A DNA stretch of 64,000 bases, from positions 3,534,001 to 3,598,000 of the forward strand of contig NZ_CP192600.1 in NCBI RefSeq assembly GCF_050632395.1. The letters run 5' to 3'. This document shows positions 40,726 to 51,636 of this stretch, in pieces. The DNA comes from JAUYQR01 sp050632395 (lineage in GTDB: Bacteria > Pseudomonadota > Alphaproteobacteria > Rhodobacterales > Rhodobacteraceae). The notes below the pieces were generated by a model, which saw only the letters and a list, made by a program, of their open reading frames with translations, did no database searches and had not been told where the DNA came from. Position 1 is the first letter of the stretch; each line of letters begins with the position of its first letter. The translations under genes were made by a program, and so were the position numbers.

Positions 40726-42402
40726 TCAGAACAGCCCTTCGACGTTGCCCGCATCGTTCAGCCGGATCACTTCGGCCGACGGCACCTTGGGCAGACCCGG
40801 CATCGTCATGATCTCACCGCAGATCGCCACGACAAAACCGGCCCCCGCCGACAACCGCACTTCCCGCACCGGCACCGTATGGCCCGTGGGTGCTCCGCGC
40901 ACCGTCGGATCGGTGGTGAAGGAATACTGCGTCTTGGCCACACAAATCGGCAGGTGTCCGTAACCGGCAGCTTCCCAGGTCTTCAACTGATCGCGGATCG
41001 CCTTGTCGGCAATCACCTCGTCGGCGTGATAGATGCGCTTGGCAATCGTCTCCAGCTTCTGGAACAGAGGCATGTCGTCCGGGTACAGCGGCGCGAAGTT
41101 CGACACGCCGGATTCGGCCAGAGAAACCACCTTCTTCGCCAGTTCCTCGATCCCGGCCGAGCCATGCGCCCAGTGCTTGCACAGGATCGCTTCCGCCCCC
41201 TGCTCGGCCACATAGGCCTGCACGGCGGCAATTTCGGCATCGGTGTCGCTGAAGAAGTGGTTGATCGCGACCACCACCGGCACCCCGAACGACTTCACGT
41301 TGCCGATGTGGCGGCCCAGGTTCGGGCAGCCCTTCTTCACGGCCTCCACGTTTTCGGCGCCAAGGTCGGCCTTCGCCACCCCGCCGTTCATCTTCATCGC
41401 GCGCACGGTCGCCACGATCACCGCGGCGGCAGGCTTCAGCCCCGCCTTGCGGCACTTGATGTCAAAGAACTTTTCGGCCCCAAGATCCGCCCCGAACCCG
41501 GCTTCCGTCACTACATACTCACCCAGCTTCAGCGCCGTCTTGGTCGCGATCACCGAGTTGCAGCCATGCGCGATGTTGGCAAACGGCCCGCCATGCACGA
41601 AGGCCGGGTTGTTCTCCAGCGTCTGCACAAGGTTCGGCTGCATCGCGTCCTTCAAAAGCACCGTCATCGCGCCATCGGCCTTGATGTCACGCGCATAGAT
41701 CGGCTTTTTCTCACGCGTGTAGGCCACGACGATGTCGCCCAGCCGCTTTTCCAGATCGGCCAAGTCCTTGGACAGGCACAGGATCGCCATGACTTCCGAC
41801 GCCACCGTGATGTCGAACCCGGTCTGGCGCGGAAAGCCGTTCGACACGCCGCCAAGGCTGACTACGATATCGCGCAGCGCCCGGTCGTTCATGTCCATCA
41901 CCCGACGCCAGACGATCCGGCGCTCGTCGATATCAAGGCTGTTGCCCCAGTAGATGTGATTGTCGATCATCGCCGACAGCAGGTTGTGCGCGCTGGTGAT
42001 CGCATGGAAGTCGCCGGTGAAGTGAAGGTTCATCTCCTCCATCGGCACGACTTGAGCATAACCGCCGCCCGCAGCCCCACCCTTCATCCCGAAGTTCGGG
42101 CCGAGGCTGGCCTCGCGGATACACACCACCGCCTTCTTGCCAATCCGGTTCAGCCCGTCACCCAGACCCACCGTCGTCGTGGTCTTGCCTTCGCCCGCAG
42201 GCGTCGGGTTGATCGCGGTCACGAGGATCAGCTTGCCATCCGGCCGGCCTTCCAGCGACTTGATGAACTCCTGACCGATCTTCGCCTTGTCATGGCCGTA
42301 AGGCAGCAGATGCTCTGCCGGAATCCCCAGCTTCGACCCGATTTCCATGATTGGCCGCTTCTTGGCCTCGCGCGCAATCTCGATATCGGTCTTGAAGGCC
42401 AT
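40726..42402 (-). CDS. fhs: formate-tetrahydrofolate ligase
   Basis: The 558-residue protein is a full-length Fhs: NPTPAGEGKTTTTVGLGD is the ATP loop near 67-84, followed by SLGPNFGMKGGAAGGG, AITSAHNLLSAMIDNHIYWG and GVPVVVAINHFFSDTDAEI. It makes 10-formyl-THF from formate, THF and ATP. With folD it forms the route from formate to methylene-THF, used for serine and purine synthesis and as a step in assimilating C1 units. It starts with MAFKTDIEIAREA at an ATG with AAAGGC-like spacing and runs in the same direction as the folD unit. Confidence 0.95.
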   Translation of the reverse strand: MAFKTDIEIAREAKKRPIMEIGSKLGIPAEHLLPYGHDKAKIGQEFIKSLEGRPDGKLILVTAINPTPAGEGKTTTTVGLGDGLNRIGKKAVVCIREASLGPNFGMKGGAAGGGYAQVVPMEEMNLHFTGDFHAITSAHNLLSAMIDNHIYWGNSLDIDERRIVWRRVMDMNDRALRDIVVSLGGVSNGFPRQTGFDITVASEVMAILCLSKDLADLEKRLGDIVVAYTREKKPIYARDIKADGAMTVLLKDAMQPNLVQTLENNPAFVHGGPFANIAHGCNSVIATKTALKLGEYVVTEAGFGADLGAEKFFDIKCRKAGLKPAAAVIVATVRAMKMNGGVAKADLGAENVEAVKKGCPNLGRHIGNVKSFGVPVVVAINHFFSDTDAEIAAVQAYVAEQGAEAILCKHWAHGSAGIEELAKKVVSLAESGVSNFAPLYPDDMPLFQKLETIAKRIYHADEVIADKAIRDQLKTWEAAGYGHLPICVAKTQYSFTTDPTVRGAPTGHTVPVREVRLSAGAGFVVAICGEIMTMPGLPKVPSAEVIRLNDAGNVEGLF

Positions 42403-42563
42403 GTGCGTCTCCCAAAGGCGTTGTTCGTTTGCGACGTGATACAGTGCATGGCGGTCTTGCCAAGGGCGTTTTCCGACCTAAGCGTGCCGAATTCGTCAGC
42501 CGTGACGAAGTCGCGTCCCGCAAGACGATATTCCATCAAGCGGCCGCAAGCTTCCTCTTTGCG

Positions 42564-42606
42564 AAAATATCCCACGGGTGGTCCGGAGGGTGTGAAACCC
42601 TCCGGG
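42564..42606. repeat. dispersed intergenic repeat (copy 1) with a hairpin
   Basis: AAAATATCCC at 42564-42573 and CCGGAGG at 42583-42589 are shared with a second copy at 61268-61286. The CCGGAGGGT and ACCCTCCGG arms at 42583-42605 also form a perfect 9-base hairpin with a 5-base loop. It lies between fhs and the MOSC gene and may act as a terminator-like element for the MOSC gene (minus strand), but no T-run follows the stem directly. Confidence 0.55.
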
Positions 42607-42629
42607 TGCCAGCAAAGGGCGACCGGGCG

Positions 42630-43232
42630 TTAAGTCCGCACTGCGTCCAGATGCGCCCAGACCCGCTGGTCCGGCACGTGCAGCGTCAGCGCATCGCCCA
42701 CCCGCAACACTCCTTCCCGCTCCACCCAGGCCGTCACGCCGCGCTTGCCCTCTGCCACGGTCTTGAACCGCTTGCCGTGCCCCGGTCGCGCCTCTTCGAT
42801 CGTCACGGCGGGTTCCTGACAGGGGCGGTTCTGCATGTCGATCACCAGCGTCACCCCATCCGGCCCCTGCAGCCGGCTTGATGGCGGCAGGTGACTGAAA
42901 TCGGGGATGCCGGCAATCACCACCGACGCGCCGACCCAGGCATGGTCCATCGCCTCCAACCCGAGCTTTTCGGCCACCTCGGCCATCTCCTCGGCGCTGA
43001 CCAGCGACAGTTGCCGCACGTTGCGGATCTCGGTGCCGCGCTTGTGCTGCTTTTGCACCCGGCTGCACGAGGGGCGCGTTACTCCGGCATGGCTTTCCCC
43101 GCCAAACCCCGCAAAGCTTAGCGGCATCTCCTCGACCGGCACGGCGCGGATCACAAGGTTTTCCACCGGCTCAGGCTGCGCGCCCAGCCAGACAATGGTT
43201 CCGACGATTTCAGTTGGCATCAAGGCAGGCAT
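42630..43232 (-). CDS. MOSC-domain protein
   Basis: The 200-residue protein matches the MOSC domain (molybdenum cofactor sulfurase C-terminal): FGGESHAGVTRPSCSRV near 43-59, HAWVGASVVIAG near 97-108, and the conserved cysteine segment NRPCQEPA near 135-142. MOSC domains bind Moco and move sulfur; stand-alone forms are widespread and often of unknown substrate. No Moco biosynthesis gene is near. Function cannot be narrowed. Its start MPALMPTEIVG is at 43232. Confidence 0.82.
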   Translation of the reverse strand: MPALMPTEIVGTIVWLGAQPEPVENLVIRAVPVEEMPLSFAGFGGESHAGVTRPSCSRVQKQHKRGTEIRNVRQLSLVSAEEMAEVAEKLGLEAMDHAWVGASVVIAGIPDFSHLPPSSRLQGPDGVTLVIDMQNRPCQEPAVTIEEARPGHGKRFKTVAEGKRGVTAWVEREGVLRVGDALTLHVPDQRVWAHLDAVRT

Positions 43233-43289
43233 CGGACCCTCTCAAGGACGAAGAAAAAGAAACGAGGCGCGGTGTTGTCTGCGCACGGG

Positions 43290-44267
43290 TTACAGCCACT
43301 TCTTGGCCCGAAAGATCGCCCAAGGGATAACCGCCGACAGCAGCATCAACCCCAGCGCCATCGGATAGCCCCAGTCCCACTGCAACTCCGGCATATGGAC
43401 AAAGTTCATCCCGTAGACGCTGGCAATAAGCGTCGGCGGCAGGAACACGAAGGCTACCACCGAGAATATCTTGATGATGTCCGCCTGCCGGATGTTGATC
43501 ACCCCCAGCGTCGCATCCAGCTGGAACAGGATCTTGCGGCTTTGCACGCCCGCAGTTTCCCCCAAGGCGCGCACGTCGCGCAAAAGCACCTTAAGCCGCC
43601 CGCGGTCGATCCCCTTGACCGCCGCTTCCGCCGCATGGCCTGACGGCATCGACAGATAGCCAAGCAGCCGCTGGATCGTCGACAGGCTTTCCGTGATCTT
43701 GCCGTTCAGATCCTCCGCCCGCCCGATCCGCTGCAAGATTACCGCCAGCGTCGCCGCCTTGCCGCTGGGTCGATGCGCCTCGAAGATCGCCTTGGTCAGC
43801 GCATCCAGCTTGCGCGCCTCGCCTTCCAGCACGTCGGCCAGCCGCTCCACCATCGTCTCCATCAGCGCCAGCAGCGTTCCCTGCCCGCTGACACATCCCA
43901 TCGGCGACCGCATCGCGCGGTCGGCGAACACCTTGAAAGAACCCGGCGCATGATAGCGCACCGTCACCAGCCGATCCTTGGCCAGCACAAAGGTCACGGG
44001 CGCGATCTCCGGCTCCTGCCCCTCGACCGAGGCCAGCACCTGCGCGGTCAGGAACAGCGCGCCCCTCTCGTCATAAAGCCGCGAGGATACCTCGATCTCC
44101 TGCATGTCCTCGCGCGTCGGGATATCCAGTTCCAGCGCCGCCTCGACCTGCTTTTCCTCGCCAGCCTTGGGGTCGTGCATGTCGATCCAGACCGCACTGG
44201 CCAGATCGTCCAGCCCGCCCTCCGCTGCGACCAGACGCCCCGCGTCGGCCCGATATACCCCGATCAT
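43290..44267 (-). CDS. corA: CorA-family magnesium/cobalt transporter
   Basis: The 325-residue protein has a long cytoplasmic N-terminal domain rich in acidic residues and helices (EMQEIEV-like EDMQEIEVSSRLYDERGALF), then the signature YGMNF in VYGMNFVHMPEL and two C-terminal membrane segments (VAFVFLPPTLIASVYGMNF; PMALGLMLLSAVIPWAIF). CorA forms a pentameric channel for Mg2+ and Co2+. A good GGAGGG ribosome site lies before the ATG at 44267. No riboswitch was found upstream. FtsH is next on the same strand, 74 bases before it and separated by a terminator. Confidence 0.93.
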   Translation of the reverse strand: MIGVYRADAGRLVAAEGGLDDLASAVWIDMHDPKAGEEKQVEAALELDIPTREDMQEIEVSSRLYDERGALFLTAQVLASVEGQEPEIAPVTFVLAKDRLVTVRYHAPGSFKVFADRAMRSPMGCVSGQGTLLALMETMVERLADVLEGEARKLDALTKAIFEAHRPSGKAATLAVILQRIGRAEDLNGKITESLSTIQRLLGYLSMPSGHAAEAAVKGIDRGRLKVLLRDVRALGETAGVQSRKILFQLDATLGVINIRQADIIKIFSVVAFVFLPPTLIASVYGMNFVHMPELQWDWGYPMALGLMLLSAVIPWAIFRAKKWL

Positions 44268-44292
44268 CCCGATCCCTCCGCCATCCAGACAA

Positions 44293-44318
44293 AAGGCCCC
44301 GCGCGAACACGGGGCCTT
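44293..44318 (-). terminator. rho-independent terminator of ftsH
   Basis: AAGGCCCCG (44293-44301) pairs with CGGGGCCTT (44310-44318). Read on the minus strand, the stem ends in CGGGGCCTTTTG with a four-T tail. It lies in the 74-base gap after the ftsH stop, between ftsH and corA. Confidence 0.8.
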
Positions 44319-44341
44319 CCTGCAATGCTGTCGTCACGTCC

Positions 44342-46252
<1,911 letters not shown>

Positions 46253-46305
46253 GAAGGATCTCCTGAATGATCCGCGCGTCCCGAGCGGGCGGCGGTCTTG
46301 TTGCT

Positions 46306-46333
46306 AAGATAGACATTCGGGCCAAGGGTTCAA
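46306..46333 (-). promoter_or_regulatory. candidate promoter for ftsH
   Basis: On the minus strand TTGAAC (rc of 46328-46333) and TATCTT (rc of 46306-46311) are 16 bases apart, at the end of tilS and about 55 bases before the ftsH start. This is a moderate sigma-70-like match; the heat-shock class cannot be excluded since ftsH is often heat-regulated. Confidence 0.35.
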
Positions 46334-47532
46334 TGCGATAGTCCGAAAAGGTGGAAGGGTGCGTCGATCCGTGCCGACCAGCCGTTCGCAAACCCCGCCA
46401 AAGGGGCCGCAACCAGCGTCTCTCCGGCCCAGATGCCCGGCGTCACCGCCAGAACGTCGCGTGAAAACCCGGTCGCGCGCCAATCTGTGCAAGCGCGCAA
46501 ACCCGCCGCTCCCAGCGCCCGAACTTCCAATTCCGCCCGCCACGGCCCCTCGATGACCCAGCGCCCGTCCCACAGCGGACCAGCGCCGCTCGCGGTTGCC
46601 TTCGCCTCGCGCATCAGAACACCGCACCGCAGCCGGCAGCCCCACAGCGTCGCATCGCGCCCCTCGATGATCGCCGCCGCCAGCCGCGCCACTGCATCTG
46701 CACGCGGGGCATAACCGGCACGCGAGACCCAAGCCAAGGCCGCAACCACCAGCCGCCGCCGCACCTCGCCCGGCAGCGCCGCAAACCGCGCCGCATCAAA
46801 AGTCAGCGCCCCCGCAGCCTCAGCCACCACCCGCGCCGCCGCATCTGCGGTCGCCGCGTCCAACGCCTCGCGCGCCTCGGCCAGATTGCGCGCCACCACG
46901 GCAAGCCCCTCCGCCGAAATCCCAAGCGGCTCCATCACCGCCAGCGCCTTGCGCGCCCGCACTCGCGCAAATCGGTCATTCTCGTTCGTTGGATCGTCGA
47001 TCCAAGCGATGCCCTTCGCCTTCAGCCAGCCGCGCAACTCATCCCTCCCGGCGTCCAGCAAGGGCCGCACGAACCGCACGCCGCCCTCTGTCCAACTGGG
47101 CCGCATCCCCGCCAGCCCGTCGATCCCCGCCGCCCGCGCCAACCCCATCAACAGCGTCTCGGCCTGATCGTCGCGCGTATGGCCAAAGGCCACCACGCCG
47201 ATCCCCCGCTCCACAGCCCAATCACGGATCAACCCGAGCCTCGCCCGCCGCGCCGCATCCATCAGGTTGCCACCCACCGCGCCATGCCGCCAGACCCGCA
47301 CCTCGTGCCGCACGCCAAGTGCCGCGCAATCCGTCGCCACCGCCGCCGCCTCATCCCCGCTCTCGGCGCGCAAGGCATGATCCACCGTCACCGCCTCCAC
47401 CGCCACCCCCGCCACACGGCACAGATGCAAAAGGGCGACGGAATCCCCGCCGCCCGAAAGCGCAACTCCCACCGTCTGATCGCCGGGCAGGGCGGCGCGC
47501 ACCAGCCCCGTCAGCCGCGCCTCTACTGGCAC
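46330..47532 (-). CDS. tilS: tRNA(Ile)-lysidine synthase TilS
   Basis: A GTG at 47532 starts a 400-residue TilS with the PP-loop SGGGDS at 26-31 and GHTRDDQAETLLMGLARAAG near 116-135. It makes lysidine at the wobble position of tRNA-Ile(CAU) using ATP and lysine. Its start overlaps the cpoB stop by 10 bases. It links the Tol-Pal operon to ftsH, a common arrangement in this order. The second half, the tRNA-binding part, is less conserved but in frame. Confidence 0.92.
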   Translation of the reverse strand: MPVEARLTGLVRAALPGDQTVGVALSGGGDSVALLHLCRVAGVAVEAVTVDHALRAESGDEAAAVATDCAALGVRHEVRVWRHGAVGGNLMDAARRARLGLIRDWAVERGIGVVAFGHTRDDQAETLLMGLARAAGIDGLAGMRPSWTEGGVRFVRPLLDAGRDELRGWLKAKGIAWIDDPTNENDRFARVRARKALAVMEPLGISAEGLAVVARNLAEAREALDAATADAAARVVAEAAGALTFDAARFAALPGEVRRRLVVAALAWVSRAGYAPRADAVARLAAAIIEGRDATLWGCRLRCGVLMREAKATASGAGPLWDGRWVIEGPWRAELEVRALGAAGLRACTDWRATGFSRDVLAVTPGIWAGETLVAAPLAGFANGWSARIDAPFHLFGLSH

Positions 47533-48368
47533 GCAAGTCCCTGCATCGCCACACTCGATTGCGTCGCCGCGATGCTGCCGGGATAGCGTGCGCCAACCTC
47601 GGCCAGCGTGACGCAGGCTTCCTGCACCTGACCCAACTGACCCAGCGCCTCACCGAGCTTCAACAGCGCGTCCGGTGCGAACGGCCCTTCGGGGTTCCCG
47701 GAAAACGCTTCCAGATACGACCGCGCCGCATTCGACGTCTCACCAAGGTTGGTCAGCGCCTCGCCGCGCAGGTAATGCGCCTCCTGCGTCAGCGGTCCGC
47801 CAGGATAGGATTGGGTAAAGGTCGCAAAGAGCGATTCAGCACCGCGAAAGTCACCGGTGCCGAGCACCTCCTTGGCCCGGTCAAAGTCTGCCTGTTCACC
47901 CACCGCAAGCTCCGCGCCACCGGCACCGGTATCCGTGCCAACCGCCGGTTCCGTTCCCGTCGCGGGCACCGGCGTCGCCGCAGCCCCTGCATCGCCGCCA
48001 AGAACCGAGGTTTCGCCAAGGGTCATCGGGTCGCAACCCTCGGTCGCCTCACACAGGCGAAACTCCAGATCGCCCAACCGGTTGGTGCCATCCGCCACCA
48101 CCCGGTTCAGCTTCAATTCCACCTCTTCGGTCCGCGCGGTCAGTCGCGACAACTCGGCCTCGATGGTGTCCATCCGGGTCAGCGCATCACCCCCCGCAGC
48201 CCCGTTCGCCGCCGACCCCGAGGCGACAAGCTCCGCCTTCAGCGCGTTGAACTCCGCCGCCAGCGACGCCAGTTCGGCACGAATGTCGGCCAAGGTCTGG
48301 GTCCGGTCCTGCGCAAACGCGCCGACCGGAACCATCACCAGCATCGCCAGAAGGCAGAGCCGCTTCAC
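47523..48368 (-). CDS. cpoB: cell division coordinator CpoB (YbgF)
   Basis: A GTG at 48368 lies 1 base after the pal stop. The 281-residue protein starts with a signal (MKRLCLLAMLVMVPVGAFAQ), then a coiled-coil-rich segment (DIRAELASLAAEFNALKAEL) that drives trimerisation, an Ala/Thr/Gly linker and a C-terminal TPR domain (FDRAKEVLGTGDFRGAESLF; SYPGGPLTQEAHYLRGEAL; AFSGNPEGPFAPDALLKLGEALG). CpoB links peptidoglycan synthesis to outer-membrane constriction through Tol-Pal. Periplasmic. Confidence 0.92.
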   Translation of the reverse strand: MKRLCLLAMLVMVPVGAFAQDRTQTLADIRAELASLAAEFNALKAELVASGSAANGAAGGDALTRMDTIEAELSRLTARTEEVELKLNRVVADGTNRLGDLEFRLCEATEGCDPMTLGETSVLGGDAGAAATPVPATGTEPAVGTDTGAGGAELAVGEQADFDRAKEVLGTGDFRGAESLFATFTQSYPGGPLTQEAHYLRGEALTNLGETSNAARSYLEAFSGNPEGPFAPDALLKLGEALGQLGQVQEACVTLAEVGARYPGSIAATQSSVAMQGLACQ

Positions 48369-48369
48369 G

Positions 48370-48897
48370 TCAGACCCCCGCGCCCGCCGCCAGCACCGTC
48401 ACGGCGCGGCGGTTCTTGGCGTAGCAGGCCTCTTCCGAACACACTTCCAGCGGGCGCTCCTTGCCGTAGGAAATCGTGCGCAGACGGCTGGCCTGCACAC
48501 CCTGACTGATCAGGAAGTTCTGCACCGCCGCCGCGCGCCGCGCGCCAAGGGCAAGGTTGTATTCCCGCGTGCCCTGCTCGTCGGCGTGGCCTTCGATGAT
48601 CGCGGCGTAGCCTGCGTTCGTCATCAGCCACTGCGCCTGACCGGCGAGGATCGTGCGGCCCTCGGGCGTCAGGGTGGACTGATCCACCGCGAACAGCACC
48701 CGGTCACCGACACGCTGGTTGAAATAGGCGATCGACGCCGGATCGTTCGGGTCGCCAAGACCGGTCGTGTCGATGCCCCCGGCACCGCCCGCACCACCGG
48801 CCCCGCCAGCGCCACCGGCACCATACCGGTCAGGATTGTTACAGGCGGCAAGGGCAAGCGTGGCCACCAGCAGAAGCGACTTCACTGCGAAACTCAT
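48370..48897 (-). CDS. pal: peptidoglycan-associated lipoprotein Pal
   Basis: The 175-residue precursor has a lipoprotein signal with lipobox LAAC (cysteine 19), a glycine/alanine-rich linker, and an OmpA-like C-terminal domain (VLFAVDQSTLTPEGRTILAG; IIEGHADEQGTREYNLALGARR; ERPLEVCSEEACYAKNRRAV). It anchors the outer membrane to peptidoglycan and binds TolB. The two cysteines of the C-terminal SEEACY segment could form a disulfide, typical of alphaproteobacterial Pal. Confidence 0.95.
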   Translation of the reverse strand: MSFAVKSLLLVATLALAACNNPDRYGAGGAGGAGGAGGAGGIDTTGLGDPNDPASIAYFNQRVGDRVLFAVDQSTLTPEGRTILAGQAQWLMTNAGYAAIIEGHADEQGTREYNLALGARRAAAVQNFLISQGVQASRLRTISYGKERPLEVCSEEACYAKNRRAVTVLAAGAGV

Positions 48898-49007
48898 GGA
48901 TTTCTTCCTTCTTATTGGCTCGATTGGGCTTTTTGGCTCGATTACGCTTGAATTGCGGCGACTCTAGCAGTTTCGCGCCGCCAAGGGAATCGGCGGCGCG
49001 TCACAAT

Positions 49008-50366
49008 TCATGGCAAAAGCGGCGACCATGCCGGGTCCGATGCCGGGCCTTCGGTCGGGATCTGTTTCAGGTTCCGCCCGGTGATGTCCACCGACCACAG
49101 GCTCGCCTGACCGCCCGCACCGCTGGTCTCACGGGTGAACATCAGCACACGCCCGTTCGGCGCCCAGGTCGGACCCTCGTCAAGGAAAGATGCCGTCAAC
49201 AGACGCTCTTCGCTGCCGTCCGACCGCATCACGCCAATGTGGAACCGCCCCGCGTTCTGCTTGGTGAACGCGATCAGGTCACCGCGCGGCGACCAGACCG
49301 GGGTGCCATAGCGCCCCTGCCCGCCCGAAATCCGCTGCCCTTCACCTCCGCTTGCCGGCATCACATAGATCTGCGGCGTGCCGGTGCGGTCAGACTCGAA
49401 CACGATCTGGCTGCCATCGGGGCTGAACGACGGCGCAGTTTCAATCGACGGCGCGTTGGTCAGCTGCGACAACCCGCCCGAACTCACGTTCAGCGCGTAG
49501 ATGTCAGTATTGCCGCCACGTTCAAGGCTGAATACAACCGTGCCGCCATCAGGCGAAAAGCGCGGTGCAAAAGTCATCGTGCCGGGCTGCTCGTCCAACG
49601 ACCGGCGATCAAGGCTGCCCACGTCCATCAGGGTGATGCGCGGAAAACCGGACTCGTAGCTGGTGTAAAGGATACGGTCGCCGGTGGGCGAAAACCGCGG
49701 CGCCAGCACGATGGCGGCGCTGTCCGTCAGATATTGGACGTTCGCGCCATCGTAATCCATCACCGCCAGCCGCTTCAGCCGCTCGTTCTTCGGACCGGAC
49801 TCAGACACGAACACCACCCGGCTGTCGAAATAGCCGCCCTCGCCTGTGATCTTGGAATAGACCACATCCGCCACCTTATGCGCCATCCGCCGCCAGCCCT
49901 GCGTGGTGCCGGCAAACTGCAAGGCCGCCCCTTCCAGCGTGGTGCCGTTGAACACGTCATGCGCGCGGAACTTCACCGTGATGCGGTCACCCGACACGCT
50001 GACCGCGCCCGTCACCAGAACCTGCGCGTTGATCGCCTTCCAGTCCTCATAGGCCACCGTGCTGTCGAACGAAGTGACGCGGCTGATATGCGCATCCTCC
50101 GGGATCGCGCGGAAGAAACCCGTGCCTTCAAGGTCGGATTGCACGACGCGGCTGATCTCGCGGGCGTAATCCCCCGCGCCGCCTTCGTCGATGAACCCGG
50201 CAATCGCAATCGGCATCGGCTCGATGACACCCGATCCGATGACGATGCGCGGCGGCGCGTTCTGTGCCAGCACCGGGGCCGCACCTGAAAGCGCAAGCCC
50301 GACCGCAAGGGCAAGTCCCACCCCGACCGGAAGGATTGCGCGGAAAACTGATCTCATGGGCCTCAT
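49008..50366 (-). CDS. tolB: Tol-Pal periplasmic protein TolB
   Basis: The ATG at 50366 (MRPMRSVFRAILPVG) is chosen; an ATG three codons later at 50357 is also possible. The product of about 452 residues has a Sec signal ending at VLAQ and TolB N-terminal domain RIVIGSGVIEPMPIAIAGF. It ends with a six-bladed propeller with repeated SPDGxxI/xFxS motifs (ASSGGxxRIT-like GEGQRISGGQGRYGTPVWSP; SDRTGTPQIYVMP). It moves between Pal and TolA during cell division and keeps the outer membrane stable. Confidence 0.95.
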   Translation of the reverse strand: MRPMRSVFRAILPVGVGLALAVGLALSGAAPVLAQNAPPRIVIGSGVIEPMPIAIAGFIDEGGAGDYAREISRVVQSDLEGTGFFRAIPEDAHISRVTSFDSTVAYEDWKAINAQVLVTGAVSVSGDRITVKFRAHDVFNGTTLEGAALQFAGTTQGWRRMAHKVADVVYSKITGEGGYFDSRVVFVSESGPKNERLKRLAVMDYDGANVQYLTDSAAIVLAPRFSPTGDRILYTSYESGFPRITLMDVGSLDRRSLDEQPGTMTFAPRFSPDGGTVVFSLERGGNTDIYALNVSSGGLSQLTNAPSIETAPSFSPDGSQIVFESDRTGTPQIYVMPASGGEGQRISGGQGRYGTPVWSPRGDLIAFTKQNAGRFHIGVMRSDGSEERLLTASFLDEGPTWAPNGRVLMFTRETSGAGGQASLWSVDITGRNLKQIPTEGPASDPAWSPLLP

Positions 50367-50457
50367 GCTCCGTTTTTCTTTTCGTTTAGCCCACCCAGGG
50401 CGCGGCAAGGAAGGGGAAAGACACACGACAAGTGCCCCTCGATTAACGCATGACCTG

Positions 50458-51627
50458 TCATCTCAGCCTCATTCCATTGGGGTCAAAAACCAGATCAAGC
50501 ACGCGCCAAGTGTCGTATTTGTCCGCGGGTAGCGGAATTCCGCCGTCCTGCGAGGCCCGCAGCACCGCCCGCCGCGCCGCGCTGAACGCGGTCGAAGTGG
50601 CGGCCTCGGTCGGACCATCGGATTCCAGCAGTTCGATATCCGTCGGCTGCCCCTCGGGCGAGAAGCTCACCCGCACCACGATTGTCGTGCGCAAGGCGTC
50701 GGTAGAGGCCGATCCAAGGTTCCATTTGTTGCCGATGGCGCTGCGCACATCGCCCACTTCGCCAGCGGTCAGCGGCGGCCCCTGCGGCAGGTCCGACCCG
50801 CCGGTGTCGCTGGTGGCTTCGCTGGTATCCTCGGCCAAGGCTTCGGCAAGCGCGTCCGCCACGGCGTCCTCCGCCGGTGCCTCTGCCGCCGGTTCTTCGG
50901 TGGGCTGCTCGGTCGGCGCATCGACCGCAGCCGCCACCTCCGCCGCCACATCTTCCGGCGCTGGCTCCGGCGGACGCTCGGGCTTTGCGCGCGGACGTAT
51001 TGACGCGGTCATGCCCAAGGCCTCGGTCTGATCCTTGTTGGCCTCGGTCTCCAGCACCGTGCCGGTATCTTCGGCCACGGTTGCCTCGGTCTGTTCCTGC
51101 GGCACCACAGGTTCTTCGGTCGGCTGGTCGCTGACCGCTGGCGTCGGGGTGTCCGAGGTCTGGGCATCCTCCGGCACGTCGGTAGGCACGGGTGCTACGA
51201 TCTCCGCCGCATCCGGCACCGCCTGCTCCTCCTGGCTGGGCGAGGGCAGCAACTGCTCCTCCGCCGCAGTCGGCAGGTCTTCCGGTACCGGCTCGGGCGC
51301 GGGTGTCGGCTCTACCACCGGCTCGGGGGTGGGCTCGGGCGCGGGCTCCGGTGCTGGCTCCGGCACGGGTTCGGGTTCCACCACCGGCTTCGGGCGCGGC
51401 TTCGGCGTTGGCGCGGGCTCCTCCGAAGGCGTCGGGGTCGAGGCCGCCGCCTGCAGCGCATCGAACTCCGCGCTCGTCATCATCGACACCTGGGTGACGA
51501 TCACCTGATCGGCCGGTGCAGGCGCAAACAGCCAATCCCCCAGGATCACCCAGAGGATCAGCCCGGCATGGCCAAGCCCGGAAACCAGCGTGCCAGTCTG
51601 CACCCTCGGCTGCACCCGCATCTGCAC
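50458..51627 (-). CDS. tolA: TolA with Pro/Glu-rich linker
   Basis: A GTG at 51627 starts a 389-residue protein. An N-terminal membrane segment (SGLGHAGLILWVILGDWLF) is followed by a long linker rich in Pro, Glu, Ala and Thr (for example EPEPVPEPAPEPAPEPTPEP, residues 66-140, then more Ala/Glu-rich runs), and a C-terminal TonB/TolA-like domain (SAIGNKWNLGSASTDALRTT; VVRVSFSPEGQPTDIELLES). E. coli TolA has a helical, Ala/Lys-rich domain II of similar place. Here the linker is Pro/Glu-rich instead. The operon position leaves little doubt. Confidence 0.9.
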   Translation of the reverse strand: MQMRVQPRVQTGTLVSGLGHAGLILWVILGDWLFAPAPADQVIVTQVSMMTSAEFDALQAAASTPTPSEEPAPTPKPRPKPVVEPEPVPEPAPEPAPEPTPEPVVEPTPAPEPVPEDLPTAAEEQLLPSPSQEEQAVPDAAEIVAPVPTDVPEDAQTSDTPTPAVSDQPTEEPVVPQEQTEATVAEDTGTVLETEANKDQTEALGMTASIRPRAKPERPPEPAPEDVAAEVAAAVDAPTEQPTEEPAAEAPAEDAVADALAEALAEDTSEATSDTGGSDLPQGPPLTAGEVGDVRSAIGNKWNLGSASTDALRTTIVVRVSFSPEGQPTDIELLESDGPTEAATSTAFSAARRAVLRASQDGGIPLPADKYDTWRVLDLVFDPNGMRLR

Positions 51628-51636
51628 CCTGCGCCC

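Noticed and set aside
40246..42633. A 795-codon open frame on the plus strand over folD, the mutase and fhs
   Set aside because: The minus-strand genes are unmistakable (FolD, Fhs motifs); the plus frame is His/Arg-rich without any motif.
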